In this document: piece by piece, positions 14,738 to 23,643 of the stretch | Position numbering within the stretch: the stretch's first letter is position 1 | Layout: the number at the start of each line of letters is the position of its first letter | Source of the DNA: Sandaracinus amylolyticus | GTDB taxonomy: Bacteria; Myxococcota_A; Polyangia; Polyangiales; Sandaracinaceae | DNA length: 64,000 nt | Assembly (NCBI RefSeq): GCF_021631985.1 | Contig: NZ_CP070225.1 | Span: forward strand, 4,650,001 to 4,714,000 | Direction: 5' to 3' | Made by a program: the position numbers and the translations under genes | The notes under the pieces: model-generated | Seen by the model: only the letters and a program-made list of their open reading frames with translations | The model's database searches: none | Told to the model about the DNA's origin: nothing

Positions 14738-16963
14738 ATGGCCATCGACCTCTCGACCCTGAACCCGCCCCAGCGCGACGCGGTCCTGCACGGCGATGCG
14801 CCGCTCGTGGTCTTCGCGGGCGCGGGAAGCGGCAAGACGCGCGTGATCACGCATCGGGTGGCGAACCTGGTCGCGGAGCGCGGGATCCCGCCGTGGCGGA
14901 TCCTGGCGGTCACGTTCACCAACAAGGCCGCGCAGGAGATGCGCGAGCGCCTCGAGCACCTCGTGCCGGGCGCGGCGCGCGATCTGCAGGTGGGCACGTT
15001 CCACGCGACGTGCGCGCGCCTGCTCCGCCGCCACCACGATCGCATCGGGCTCCGGCGGGACTTCACGATCTACGACGAGGCCGATCAGCGCGCGATGATC
15101 ACGCGCGTCCTGCGCGACCTGAAGATGGACGAGAAGCGCTTCCCGCCGAAGTCGATCGCGGGGCGCATCGAGCGCGCGAAGCAGGAGATGGTCGAGCCGA
15201 GCGAGATCGACGCGGGCGTGGTCGACACGCCGCACGTGCGCGCGATCGTGACCGAGTACGAGAAGCGCATGGCCGCGGCGAGCGCGCTCGACTTCGGCGA
15301 TCTCATCTACCGCGTGGTGCGCGCGCTCGAGAACGACGAGGTGCTGCGCAAAGAGCTCGCGACGCGCTTCCAGCACATCCTGGTCGACGAGTTCCAGGAC
15401 ACGAACCACTCGCAGCTGCGCATGGTGCTCGCGCTCGCGAGCGTGCACCGCGCGCTCTGCGTGGTCGGCGACGACGACCAGAGCATCTATCGATGGCGCG
15501 GCGCGGATCGCCGCAACATCCTCGATTTCCGCCGGCATTTCCCGGACGCGCACGTGGTCAAGCTCGAGCAGAACTACCGCTCGACGAAGCGCATCCTCCG
15601 CGCATCGCACGCGGTGATCTCGCGCGCGTTCGATCGCGAGCCGAAGGAGCTGTGGACCGACAACGACGAGGGCGCGAAGGTCGAGGTGCACCGCCTCAAC
15701 ACCGAGCGCGAAGAGGCGAACCTCGTCGTCACCACCGCGCGCACCCTGAAGACCGAGGGCAAGTCGCTCGCGGACCTCGCGATCTTCTATCGCATCCACG
15801 CGCAGTCGCGCGTGCTCGAAGAAGCACTGCGCGCGGCCTCGCTGCCCTATCGCGTCGTCGGAGGCGTGCGCTTCTACGATCGCGCCGAGGTGAAGGACCT
15901 GCTCGCGTACCTGCGGGTGCTCTCGGTGCCCGAGGACGACGTCTCGCTGCTGCGCATCATCAACGTGCCGGCGCGCGGCATCGGGAAGACGACGATCGAT
16001 CGCCTGCTCGATCGCGCCGCGGCGGCGGGCAACGGCGTGTGGGAGGCGTGCAAGGCGCAGTCGGAGGAGCGCGGCGGGAACAAGCTCGCGGACTTCGTCA
16101 CGCTGATCGAGTCGCTGCGCGCGAAGGTCGCGGATCTCGATCTGCCGGGGCTCGCGCGCACCGTGCTCGACGAGACCGGCTACGTGCAGGCACTGCAGAC
16201 CGAGAACACGCCGGAGGCCGACGCGCGCCTCGAGAACCTCGCCGAGCTCGTGGGCTCGATGGAGCAGTTCGTCGAGGAAGCGGAAGAGCCGACGCTGACC
16301 GCGTTCCTCGAGCGCGTGACGCTGCAGACCGACGCCGAAGGCGGCGACAGCAAGGGCGAGAACGAGATCGTCACCCTGATGACCGTGCACGCCGCGAAGG
16401 GCCTCGAGTTCCCGGTGGTGATCGTCGCGGGCATGGAGGAGCAGCTCTTCCCGTTCCGCGGGCTCGAGCAGGACGCGGATCCCGAGGAGCTCGAGGAGGA
16501 GCGCCGCCTCGCGTACGTCGCGTTCACGCGCGCGAGGGAGCGGCTGATCCTCTCGTGGGCGAGCACTCGCTACTTCTTCGGCAACCTGCGCGACTGCACG
16601 CGCTCGCGCTTCATCGACGAGCTGCCCGGCTCCGACGTGAAGTTCGTCGGCGGCACCGGCGATCGCCCGAGCTTCGGCCGCGCGAGCGCGGCGTGGATCG
16701 AGGATCGCGGGAGCTCGCGCGTGGAGCGCTTCGATGCGCGCCCCTCGCGCGTGCTCTCGACCAGCGCCGGGCCGAGCGAGGCCAAGGTCACGCGCAAGAG
16801 CGGCGGCCAGGTCTCGCTGCGCGTCGGGCAGAGCGTCAAGCACGTGCGCTACGGCCAGGGCAAGGTCGTGCGCTTCGGCACCGGCGATCCGCCCAACGTC
16901 GACGTCGAGTTCCCCGGGCACGGGAAGAAGACGATCCGCGCCGACTTCCTCGAGCCCACGTGA
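14738..16963 (+). CDS. pcrA: UvrD/PcrA-type DNA helicase
   Basis: A 741-residue superfamily 1A helicase. The motifs appear in order: LNPPQRDAV (Q motif), AGAGSGKTRV (Walker A), AVTFTNKAAQEMRERL (Ia), VDEFQDTN (II), GDDDQSIYRWRGA (III), LEQNYRST (IV), TVHAAKGLEFPVV (V) and AYVAFTRARERL (VI). The C-terminal 50 residues (GQSVKHVRYGQGKVV) are the Tudor-like RNA-polymerase-contact domain known in PcrA. It unwinds DNA 3'-5' in repair and in transcription-coupled or replication conflict clearing. Lengths of UvrD/PcrA are about 720-750, so it is complete. It converges on the TrmH gene 4 bp after its stop. Confidence 0.92.
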   Translation: MAIDLSTLNPPQRDAVLHGDAPLVVFAGAGSGKTRVITHRVANLVAERGIPPWRILAVTFTNKAAQEMRERLEHLVPGAARDLQVGTFHATCARLLRRHHDRIGLRRDFTIYDEADQRAMITRVLRDLKMDEKRFPPKSIAGRIERAKQEMVEPSEIDAGVVDTPHVRAIVTEYEKRMAAASALDFGDLIYRVVRALENDEVLRKELATRFQHILVDEFQDTNHSQLRMVLALASVHRALCVVGDDDQSIYRWRGADRRNILDFRRHFPDAHVVKLEQNYRSTKRILRASHAVISRAFDREPKELWTDNDEGAKVEVHRLNTEREEANLVVTTARTLKTEGKSLADLAIFYRIHAQSRVLEEALRAASLPYRVVGGVRFYDRAEVKDLLAYLRVLSVPEDDVSLLRIINVPARGIGKTTIDRLLDRAAAAGNGVWEACKAQSEERGGNKLADFVTLIESLRAKVADLDLPGLARTVLDETGYVQALQTENTPEADARLENLAELVGSMEQFVEEAEEPTLTAFLERVTLQTDAEGGDSKGENEIVTLMTVHAAKGLEFPVVIVAGMEEQLFPFRGLEQDADPEELEEERRLAYVAFTRARERLILSWASTRYFFGNLRDCTRSRFIDELPGSDVKFVGGTGDRPSFGRASAAWIEDRGSSRVERFDARPSRVLSTSAGPSEAKVTRKSGGQVSLRVGQSVKHVRYGQGKVVRFGTGDPPNVDVEFPGHGKKTIRADFLEPT

Positions 16964-16967
16964 TGGC

Positions 16968-17762
16968 TCACGCGCGACGGCGCTGCCCGTACGCCTCGTA
17001 GAGCAGCACCGCGGACGCGACCGCGGCGTTGAGCGAGTCCATCGCGGTCGCCATCGGGATGCGCACCGCGAGGTCACACGCGTCGATCACTGCGTCGCTC
17101 GCGCCCTGGCGCTCCGAGCCGAGCACCAGCGCGGTCGCGCCGCGATAGCTCACCGCGCGATAGTCGTGGCGCGCGCGAGGCACCGCCGCGACGAGACGCG
17201 TCCCGGTGCGCGACGCGAACGCGCGCAGCGAGTCGACGTCGGCGTCGATCACGTTCGTGCTCACGATCGCGCCCATCGACGCGCGAGCACACGCGGGATC
17301 GAACGGATCGGCCGCACCTTCGCGCCCTCCCCGCACCATCACGACGCCGTCGACGCCCGTGGCGTGCGCGGTGCGGAGCGCCGTGCCGAGGTTCCCCGGC
17401 GAGCGCACTCCGTCGATCACGAGCCACAGCGCACGTGACGGCGGGCGGATCGCATCGATCGCCACGCGCCGCTGGCGCAGCACGAGCAGCACGCCCTGGG
17501 GCTCGCGCGCGCATGCGAGCTCCGCGAGCTCCTCTTCCGACACGCGCAGCTCGGGCACGCCGCGCTGTCGCAGGCGCCGCGTCATCATCTGCGCCATCGG
17601 CGTGCGCAGCGCGCTCGGCGCGATCACCGTCGCGACGACCTCGGCGCGCGCATCGACCGCCGCGACCGCGAATCGCGCGCCTTCCACGACGTAGAGCCCG
17701 GTCGCCTCTCGTGTCGCGCGCTCGCGCAGCGCACGCACCAGGGCGACATCGATCGGGCTCAC
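16968..17762 (-). CDS. SpoU/TrmH-family RNA 2'-O-methyltransferase
   Basis: A 264-residue methyltransferase with an N-terminal RNA-binding-like domain (FVVEGAR-like YVVEGARFAVAAVDA, and the QGVLLVL segment) and the C-terminal trefoil-knot domain: motif 1 VIDGVRSPGNLGTALRTA, motif 2 ALVLGSERQGAS, motif 3 IPMATAMDSLNAAVASAVLLYE. The two-domain shape is that of RlmB/TsnR-type rRNA enzymes, so 23S rRNA is the likely but unproven substrate. It is the second TrmH-class enzyme in the window and differs from the one at 10.4 kb by carrying this extra N-terminal domain. The start is GTG at 17762. Confidence 0.85.
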   Translation of the reverse strand: MSPIDVALVRALRERATREATGLYVVEGARFAVAAVDARAEVVATVIAPSALRTPMAQMMTRRLRQRGVPELRVSEEELAELACAREPQGVLLVLRQRRVAIDAIRPPSRALWLVIDGVRSPGNLGTALRTAHATGVDGVVMVRGGREGAADPFDPACARASMGAIVSTNVIDADVDSLRAFASRTGTRLVAAVPRARHDYRAVSYRGATALVLGSERQGASDAVIDACDLAVRIPMATAMDSLNAAVASAVLLYEAYGQRRRA

Positions 17763-17906
17763 GTCCGAGGGCGCCCTCGACCTCTCCTCGAGTGGGCGCC
17801 CGCCCCGACGAACACGTGATGGATCAATGGACCGTCGCAGCGCGCACCGCAGCGTGGTGCGCGGGGACGAGCCCGAGGATGCGCGGGCGACACGCGCCTG
17901 TCCATC

Positions 17907-18707
17907 TCAGGGCGCGGGCGGGAACGTCCACCAGAGCACGAAGGCCACGTCGGGCGGCGACGCGGACCCGCAGACCGTCCGATGCGCACGCAGCAGCCGC
18001 GCGGTCACGAACGACTCGGGCACGCCCGCGGTCTCGCCCTCGACCAGCCGGGCCACGCCGCCGTCCCCCCAATCCCAGCCCGCGGCGCGCGCCTCGACCG
18101 TGACCTCCGCCGCGTACCCGACGGCGCGGCAGTCGTCGTCCGCGGGCCCGCTGCACGCAGGCTCGGCGGTCCAGCTCACACCGTCGACGGCGAAGCTCGG
18201 CCCCTCGAGCGACCCGTCGTGCGCGTAGAGCGCGAGCTCGTAGTACGCGCCCGCCTCGCCCCCCTCGTGCGTCGCGACGAGCACCAGGCTGTCCGCGTCG
18301 ACGCGCGCCTCGAACGGCCCCGGCTGGAGCCAGATGCGCGACGCGAGATCGGCCCCGACCCCACCGACGTGCAGCACACATCGGCAGTCGGCGTCGGCGT
18401 CCGGACAGAGATCGAGCGCGAGCCTCAGCCCGTCGATCTCGGGTGCCGCCTCGGGCGACGCGCTCAGGACGCCCCGCAGCGCCTCGCCTTCACAGCGATC
18501 GGTGCCGAGCGGCTCTCGCACCACGCTGACGCGCGCTTCGGACGCTGCGCACGACGGGCCCGCGTCGACCGTGGACGCGTCGACCGCCATCGACGTGTCC
18601 TGCGGCGCCGAGGCGTCGAGATCGCGCTCGATGCCATGATCGACGTAGCAGCCGGCGAGCGCCGACACGACCGCGCCGACCGCCAGACATCGGTGCGCCC
18701 TGTTCAC
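17907..18707 (-). CDS. Lipoprotein with Asp-rich stalk
   Basis: A 266-residue predicted lipoprotein of unknown function. The signal peptide ends in the lipobox LAGC, so the mature protein is anchored by Cys20. A 30-residue stalk rich in Asp, Ala and Ser follows. The remainder is a Cys-rich globular domain (about eight Cys, including CRCVL) with no family I recognise. The start is GTG at 18707. It is oriented with the FmdB and membrane-protein genes upstream but need not be co-transcribed. Confidence 0.6.
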   Translation of the reverse strand: MNRAHRCLAVGAVVSALAGCYVDHGIERDLDASAPQDTSMAVDASTVDAGPSCAASEARVSVVREPLGTDRCEGEALRGVLSASPEAAPEIDGLRLALDLCPDADADCRCVLHVGGVGADLASRIWLQPGPFEARVDADSLVLVATHEGGEAGAYYELALYAHDGSLEGPSFAVDGVSWTAEPACSGPADDDCRAVGYAAEVTVEARAAGWDWGDGGVARLVEGETAGVPESFVTARLLRAHRTVCGSASPPDVAFVLWWTFPPAP

Positions 18708-18736
18708 TCCGCGAGCATACAGGGCGCGGGGGCGGC

Positions 18737-19039
18737 TCAGCTGCTCGCGGCCTTCGACTCGCTGCCGCCCGAGCTCGACGATCCCGAGCTCGACGAGCTG
18801 CCCGAGTCACCGCCGCTCGAGCTTCCACCCGACTCGCCGCTCGACTTCTTCGCGGCGGGCTTGTGGTAGAGGTCCTTGTACCAGCCCTCGCCCTTGAGCA
18901 TGAAGTTGCCGCCGGAGATCAGGCGCTTCGCCTTCTCCGCGCCGCACTTCGGGCAGACCTTCACCGGGTTCTCGGAGATGCGCTGTTCCATCTCCCAACC
19001 GGCGCCACACGCCTCACAGCTGTACTCGTACGTCGGCAT
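18737..19039 (-). CDS. FmdB-family zinc ribbon protein
   Basis: A 100-residue protein. The first 60 residues are a FmdB/CxxC_CXXC_SSSS-type zinc ribbon: MPTYEYSCEACG with CEAC, then CPKC about 20 residues later, so four Cys for one Zn. The family is a putative regulatory or RNA-binding domain without settled function. The last 35 residues are almost all Ser and Gly, a low-complexity tail common in this family. The start is the ATG at 19039, which gives the family's usual N-terminus; the frame extends 13 codons further upstream without homology. Confidence 0.8.
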   Translation of the reverse strand: MPTYEYSCEACGAGWEMEQRISENPVKVCPKCGAEKAKRLISGGNFMLKGEGWYKDLYHKPAAKKSSGESGGSSSGGDSGSSSSSGSSSSGGSESKAASS

Positions 19040-19111
19040 GATCCGGCGCGAGGGTAAGCCGCGACGAACGAAAGGCAAGCCCGCCGTCGTCGCCCGTCCG
19101 GGCAGGGGCGC

Positions 19112-20464
19112 TCACGAGACGAGGCGCGGCTTGGCGCGGCAGACCGCGCCCATCGCCGCGCCGAGCACGCCCCACTGCAGCATCGTGAGCACGAGCAGCA
19201 CGAGGCCCGCGAGCGGCAGGCCGACCCACAGCAGCGCAGCCGGGGCGCCCGCCTCCGCAGCCGCCGCAGCACCTTGCGCCATCGCGAGCACGCCCGCGCC
19301 CGCGACCCGCGCCACGAAGGCCCACACCGCGACCACCACGAGCAGGTGGATGGGCGCGCCGATCACCAGCTTGATCGCGCCGAGCACGTCGAAGTACGCG
19401 AGGCGCGAGTGCCGCGTCGCCATGAGCGTGAGCCCGATCGGCACGTGGAGCGCGAACAGGAGGTTCACGACGACGAGCCGCAACGGCAGCTCGCCCGCCG
19501 CGATCGCGTCCGGATCGGCGCCCACGCCCGAGAGGACGATGCCGACGTTCACCACGATGAACGTCGCCATGATCACGCCGCCGTCGAACACACGCGCGTA
19601 GAGGTCGTCGCCGTCGAAATCGGGCGGCGCATCGGGGCCCTCCTCGCGGCCCAGCGCGGCCCACAGACACGCGCGGAACCACGAGAACAGGTGCCCGATC
19701 CAGAACGCCGTTCCGCCCAGCATCCCGAGCACCGACACCCCGAGCCCGGTGTAGCTGCGCGTCAGCACGAGCCCGGTGCCCGCGGTCGCGAGCAGCACGA
19801 ACCCGATCGCGAGCACCACGGTGCGCAGGAACCAGCGCGACGCGCCGCCGCGCAGCGGCGTCAGCAAGGTGCGCGGCAACGACGCGAAGAACGTGAGGAG
19901 TGACTCGCCCTCCGGCTCCTCCTGGGCGACCGGGGCGCTCGACACCGGGCCCTGCGGGGGCGCGCTGCGGCGCGGGGGCAGCGGCGTGAGCGGATGATCG
20001 AGCTCGAGCTCCGGGAGCGGCAGCAAGGGCGCGTCGAGCACGGGAGGCTCGCTCGCGGGCGCGCTCACTGACGAGCCCGGCGCCGGTGGCCACGACGACA
20101 CCGCGGGCGGGGGGATCGGGGTGGGGGGCGGCGGATACGGCGAGGGACGGGACGCAGCCTGGAGCCCCCGATGGCTCGAGGGATGACGGCTCGCGGGCTG
20201 GAGCCCCTGCGGGCTCGGGTACGACCCGCGGCGCAGCGGGCGCTTCAGCAGCCGCACCCGCCATCCAGCGCGGCGCAGCGGCACGAGGAGCTCCTCCGCG
20301 GAACGCTCGTCGACGTCCTCGAGCACCTTCGCGGGCAGCGCCTCGAGCGCGCGCCACGCGCCCCGCGGGTCGAGCCCCAGCACCACCGCCGCGGCGTGCA
20401 CGGCCTGCTCGCGATCGACGCCATCGTCGATCGCCTGGAGGATCACGTCGTACCGATCCAACAC
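19112..20464 (-). CDS. Multi-spanning membrane protein with Pro-rich linker
   Basis: A 450-residue protein of three parts. Residues 1-75 form a small soluble alpha/beta domain (AIDDGVDREQAVHAAAVVLGLDPRGAW), which looks like a ribosomal-L7-type or SPOR-like module but is not assigned. Residues 75-190 are a Pro/Ser-rich, low-complexity linker. The C-terminal 260 residues hold five to six transmembrane helices (for example LRTVVLAIGFVLLATAGTGLVL and VLIMATFIVVNVGIVLSG-like stretches), resembling DUF4013-type membrane proteins. Start GTG at 20464; no substrate can be named. It lies just downstream of the PspA gene but with a hairpin between. Confidence 0.55.
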   Translation of the reverse strand: MLDRYDVILQAIDDGVDREQAVHAAAVVLGLDPRGAWRALEALPAKVLEDVDERSAEELLVPLRRAGWRVRLLKRPLRRGSYPSPQGLQPASRHPSSHRGLQAASRPSPYPPPPTPIPPPAVSSWPPAPGSSVSAPASEPPVLDAPLLPLPELELDHPLTPLPPRRSAPPQGPVSSAPVAQEEPEGESLLTFFASLPRTLLTPLRGGASRWFLRTVVLAIGFVLLATAGTGLVLTRSYTGLGVSVLGMLGGTAFWIGHLFSWFRACLWAALGREEGPDAPPDFDGDDLYARVFDGGVIMATFIVVNVGIVLSGVGADPDAIAAGELPLRLVVVNLLFALHVPIGLTLMATRHSRLAYFDVLGAIKLVIGAPIHLLVVVAVWAFVARVAGAGVLAMAQGAAAAAEAGAPAALLWVGLPLAGLVLLVLTMLQWGVLGAAMGAVCRAKPRLVS

Positions 20465-20576
20465 GGCCCCCTCGTCGCGCCGCTCCCTGGCGCTCCGTGC
20501 CGCGAGCGTGATGCCCGCCGCGATGGGCCGCCATCGGAATCACCCGACGCTCGTTGCGACGCCCCGCCAGAACGAC

Positions 20577-20609
20577 GAGAGCCGCCCGGCATCGTGCGGG
20601 GCGGCTCTC
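20577..20609 (-). terminator. Stem-loop after pspA
   Basis: GAGAGCCGCC at 20577-20586 pairs perfectly with GGCGGCTCTC at 20600-20609 across 13 nt. It lies 30 bp past the pspA stop on the minus strand. Nearby, GTCGATCGGGCT occurs twice in tandem (about 20611-20640). Confidence 0.55.
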
Positions 20610-20638
20610 CGTCGATCGGGCTGCGCCGTCGATCGGGC

Positions 20639-21439
20639 TCAGCCCTTCGCCATCTCCTCGCGCTTCTTCAGCTCTTCGAGCGCCGCCTCGAGCTCGGCCA
20701 TCTCGGCCTCGTCCATCGGCGCCTCCTCGGCCTCGACGCGCGCCGGGACCGCGGCCTCGCGCGCCGGGATGAGGCCCATCTCGCGCTTCAGCTCCTCGAG
20801 GTCCGCGTCGGCGCCCGCGGTCTGCTCGAGCCGCGCGAACTTGTTCTTCAGGACGTCGCCCGAGTACTCCTCGTGCAGCTCGCCCGCAGCCTCGGCCTCC
20901 GCCTCGGCCTGCTCGATCTTCTGCTCCATCCGCGAGAAGGCATCGAAGGCGCTGGTGTCCTGGAGGGACCCCATCGTCTTCTGGATCTCCTGCATCGCCT
21001 TCGCGCGGTTGTTGCGCGCGATGAGGACGTCCTTCTTGCGCTTCGCCTCACCGATCTTGTTGTTCAGCGCCTGCAGCGCGGCCTTCACCTGGTTGACCGC
21101 GATGTTCTGCTTCTTCCACTGATCCTCGAACGCCTTCGCGATCTGCTCGTGCTCCTTCTTCCGCTGGAGCGCTTCCTTCGCGAGGGCGTCGTCGCCGGCG
21201 CGCACGGCGAGCATCGCCTTCTTGTGCCACTCGTCGCCGACTGCTTTTTCGCTCTGCCATTGGCGATGCAGTCGCTTCTCGTCGGCGATCGCGATCGCGA
21301 CCTGCTTCTTCGCCTCGACGAGCTGCGCGTTCATGTCGAGGATGATCTGGTTGAGCATCTTCTCCGGATCTTCCGACTTGGAGATCAGGTCGTTCAGATT
21401 GCTCTTGATCAGCGTCGCGAGGCGGCCGAAGAAACCCAT
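20639..21439 (-). CDS. pspA: PspA/IM30-family membrane-stress protein
   Basis: A 266-residue PspA/Vipp1 (IM30) protein. It starts MGFFGRLATLIKSNLNDLISKSEDPEKML, the amphipathic helix a and the family hallmark. Long coiled-coil helices follow (QVAIAIADEKRLHRQWQSE, QRKKEHEQIAKAFEDQWKKQ), and the end is an acidic Glu-rich helix. PspA is a peripheral inner-membrane protein, an ESCRT-III relative that assembles on stressed membranes. The genes PspB/C/F are absent here, and the only neighbour is the YbjN-like gene 33 bp upstream, so regulation probably differs from enterobacteria. Confidence 0.9.
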   Translation of the reverse strand: MGFFGRLATLIKSNLNDLISKSEDPEKMLNQIILDMNAQLVEAKKQVAIAIADEKRLHRQWQSEKAVGDEWHKKAMLAVRAGDDALAKEALQRKKEHEQIAKAFEDQWKKQNIAVNQVKAALQALNNKIGEAKRKKDVLIARNNRAKAMQEIQKTMGSLQDTSAFDAFSRMEQKIEQAEAEAEAAGELHEEYSGDVLKNKFARLEQTAGADADLEELKREMGLIPAREAAVPARVEAEEAPMDEAEMAELEAALEELKKREEMAKG

Positions 21440-21472
21440 CTTCGTGTTGTCTCCCCTCAGGCGTCGGGTGGA

Positions 21473-21889
21473 TCAGACGTCGGCGCGGCGATCGTCGTTG
21501 CGGCGATACTTCGCGATGCGCTCGTGGTGGTTCGCCATCGCGAGGACGAACTCCTCGACGACGCCGGCGAACTCGTTGAAGTCGAGGTTCTCGAGCAGGT
21601 GGCTCGCAGTGAGCAGCACCATGCCGTCCGACGCGCCGTAGGCGCCGTGCACCATCTCGGTCGCGTTGAGGCGCAGCAGCTCGAGATAGAAGTCGCCGCA
21701 CTTCTTCGGATCGATCGCCGAGAGGTCGATGACCTTGAGGCGGAACAGGCAGATGCCGTTCGCGATCCGGACGACGATGTTCTCGCGCGAGCCCGACGCG
21801 TCACCGACGAGCCAAGTGTCCTCGGCGAGCTCGCGGTGCGGGTGGTTCGAGCGGAGAAGATAGGCTTCGATGTCCTCGCGCGTCCTCAT
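21473..21889 (-). CDS. YbjN / secretion-chaperone-fold protein
   Basis: A 138-residue cytoplasmic protein with the alpha-beta pattern of the YbjN/CesT-like (type III chaperone) fold: an N-terminal helix (REDIEAYLLRSN), beta strands (TWLVGD, NIVVRIANGICLFRLKVIDL), and a long C-terminal helix (FAGVVEEFVLAMANHHERIAKY). YbjN-like proteins are often genomic neighbours of PspA, and this gene is 33 bp upstream of pspA in the same direction, so a two-gene operon is likely. Start ATG at 21889; the frame extends upstream as an Arg/Ser-rich run with no fold. Confidence 0.65.
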   Translation of the reverse strand: MRTREDIEAYLLRSNHPHRELAEDTWLVGDASGSRENIVVRIANGICLFRLKVIDLSAIDPKKCGDFYLELLRLNATEMVHGAYGASDGMVLLTASHLLENLDFNEFAGVVEEFVLAMANHHERIAKYRRNDDRRADV

Positions 21890-22023
21890 CGCCGGCGTTC
21901 TCTCCGTGGATGATCGCTCCTCCCTCGAGAGCGAGCATCGCGGAGAACCGTACCGCCGTTCGCGAGAACGCGCGAGAGCCAACCTTCTTTCCCGACGCGC
22001 GCAGAGAGCGCGTCGAGATCAGG

Positions 22024-22938
22024 TCATTCCTCGTCGCCGCCCGGGTTCGCGAGCTTGCGCGTCCAGAGGATCGCGTCGCGACGCTCGGCGGTGCCCTTCG
22101 GGCCGCCGCCCGAGATCTGCACGCCGCTCGCGAGGAGGCCCGTCTTGCGGAAGCCCGCCGCGACGTACGCGGTCGCGAGGCCGATGTCGTCGCTCGGCGC
22201 GAACCCGAACGCGCTGACGATGCCGCGCTCCTTGAGGTCGTCGCACAGAAAGCGCAGACCGCCGGTCAGCGCGAGCACGTCGAGGTCGTCCGTCGGCGCG
22301 CGCAGCACCTCGACGAGCGAGTGCCCGAAGCAGTCCTGGTACTCCGCCGAGAGCCAGTTCGCGCGGCCCTTCTTCGCCGTCGCCTCGACGAAGTAGCGCG
22401 CCGCGTCGCGGCCGAACGCGTCGAAGCCCGAGAGGCCCTGGCCCTTGCGCCAGACCTCGTCGCGCGCCTTGAGCGCGTCCTCTTCGTCGCCGATCACCGC
22501 GCTCACCATCGGGAGCGTCTCGGGGACCTCGCGCGCGTTCTTCTTGCCCGCGTTGACGGTGCGCTCCGCGAGCTTCTGTCCCTCGTCGCCGACCTCGACC
22601 GACGCGGTCTTCTCGCCGATGACGCAGCCCACGAGGTGGCCGTCGCTGCGCTTGTAGAAGCCGGGGATCGTGCCCTCGCGGACGAAGCCGACGCGGGTCC
22701 AGCTCGAGACCTCGTCCTTCTCGACGAGGAGGATCACCTTCTCGACGCCCTCGCGGCGCGCGACGTTCTGGATGAAGAGCCTCTTCGCCGGCAGCGCGCC
22801 CGAGCGGAAGTCGATCACGCGGATCAGCCCGACGCGTCGGTTCAGGAGGAGGCACAGGAACGCGCTCTCGCTCTTGAAGTGGAGCTCTTCGACGACGGGC
22901 TGGTTCTCGGGAGTACGCGCGGCGGCGGCCTTGGCCAT
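22024..22938 (-). CDS. GNAT-like N-acetyltransferase, AblB-like tandem domain
   Basis: A 304-residue protein with two halves that each resemble a GNAT fold. The first has VILLVEKDEVSSWTRVGFVREGTIPGFYKRSDGH, close to the beta-lysine acetyltransferase AblB phrase (REGxIPGFY). The second ends LATAYVAAGFRKTGLLASGVQISG. I infer an acyl-CoA-dependent N-acetyltransferase; the substrate is not known. The aminomutase partner AblA is not nearby, so the beta-lysine role is unsupported. I chose the ATG at 22938, since the residues upstream of it are Arg/Ser-rich and unlike the family; a GAGG about 11 bases upstream can serve as ribosome site. Confidence 0.5.
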   Translation of the reverse strand: MAKAAAARTPENQPVVEELHFKSESAFLCLLLNRRVGLIRVIDFRSGALPAKRLFIQNVARREGVEKVILLVEKDEVSSWTRVGFVREGTIPGFYKRSDGHLVGCVIGEKTASVEVGDEGQKLAERTVNAGKKNAREVPETLPMVSAVIGDEEDALKARDEVWRKGQGLSGFDAFGRDAARYFVEATAKKGRANWLSAEYQDCFGHSLVEVLRAPTDDLDVLALTGGLRFLCDDLKERGIVSAFGFAPSDDIGLATAYVAAGFRKTGLLASGVQISGGGPKGTAERRDAILWTRKLANPGGDEE

Positions 22939-23111
22939 GAAGGAAACCTCGCTGGAGCTCAGAGAGCGGCGGTTCGCTAGCGATGCGCCGGGGTGCAGTC
23001 GCCGAAAACCGAGGGAATTCGGGGCGGCAATCCTGGATCTCGGGGCGTCGAACGTCAAATGGACGGCGAAACGGGGTCTGGAGACCCTGTTTCACACGCG
23101 AATCCTGCGGG

Positions 23112-23564
23112 TCAGCGCTTCTTCGCCGGCTTCGGCGGACGGCTCGCCTCGTAGCGCGCGATGTAGCCGTCGACCGTGATGCGGCGGACGGTGTCGCGGA
23201 TCACGTCGAGCGGCAGCGCGTCGAGCGAGCGGAAGCGGAGGCACGACTTGCCCATGTCGAGCTTCTTGCCGCTCGCGCGGTACGCCTCCTCGAAGCGCGC
23301 GCGCTCGGCCTCGTCGGCGTACACGCTCATCAGGTAGAGCGACATCGTCGTCTTCTGCGACGCGAGCGAGAGCACCGCGAGCGGCTGCCCGTTGTACGTG
23401 TCGGGATAACGCGAGAGCGGGATCGACCACGTGATCATCCCGTGTTGGATCGACTCGTCGAAGCCGGGGGCGAGGCTCGCGTCGATCATCTCCCGCAGCT
23501 GCGTGATCGCAGCGCGACGATCGGCGGGGAGCGCAGCGAGGTAGTCGGCGACCGTGCTGAGCAT
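23112..23564 (-). CDS. DUF1801-family protein
   Basis: A 150-residue cytoplasmic protein of the DUF1801 (YdhG-like) family. It has the helical N-terminus ADYLAALPADRRAAITQLREMI, the motif ESIQHGMITWSIP, strands AVLSLASQKTTMSLYLM and the C-terminal CLRFRSLDALPLDVIRDTVRR. The family is widespread, about 110-150 residues, and uncharacterised. The last residues are a basic tail (PPKPAKKR). The ATG at 23564 is chosen as the family-like start. The 173-bp gap on its downstream side (22939-23111) shows only a short GGGTCT/AGACCC hairpin. Confidence 0.7.
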   Translation of the reverse strand: MLSTVADYLAALPADRRAAITQLREMIDASLAPGFDESIQHGMITWSIPLSRYPDTYNGQPLAVLSLASQKTTMSLYLMSVYADEAERARFEEAYRASGKKLDMGKSCLRFRSLDALPLDVIRDTVRRITVDGYIARYEASRPPKPAKKR

Positions 23565-23591
23565 GCGCGCGAGGCTACGCCGGAAACGAAA

Positions 23592-23622
23592 GGGCCTGCC
23601 CACGACGCGCGCGGGCAGGCCC
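23592..23622 (-). terminator. Terminator of triple-DsbA gene
   Basis: GGGCCTGCCC at 23592-23601 pairs perfectly with GGGCAGGCCC at 23613-23622. On the minus strand the stem is followed by TTTCGTTTCC. It lies 22 bp past the stop of the gene at 23644, a good rho-independent terminator. Confidence 0.7.
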
Positions 23623-23643
23623 CTTCAGGAGATGCGCTTCGGA

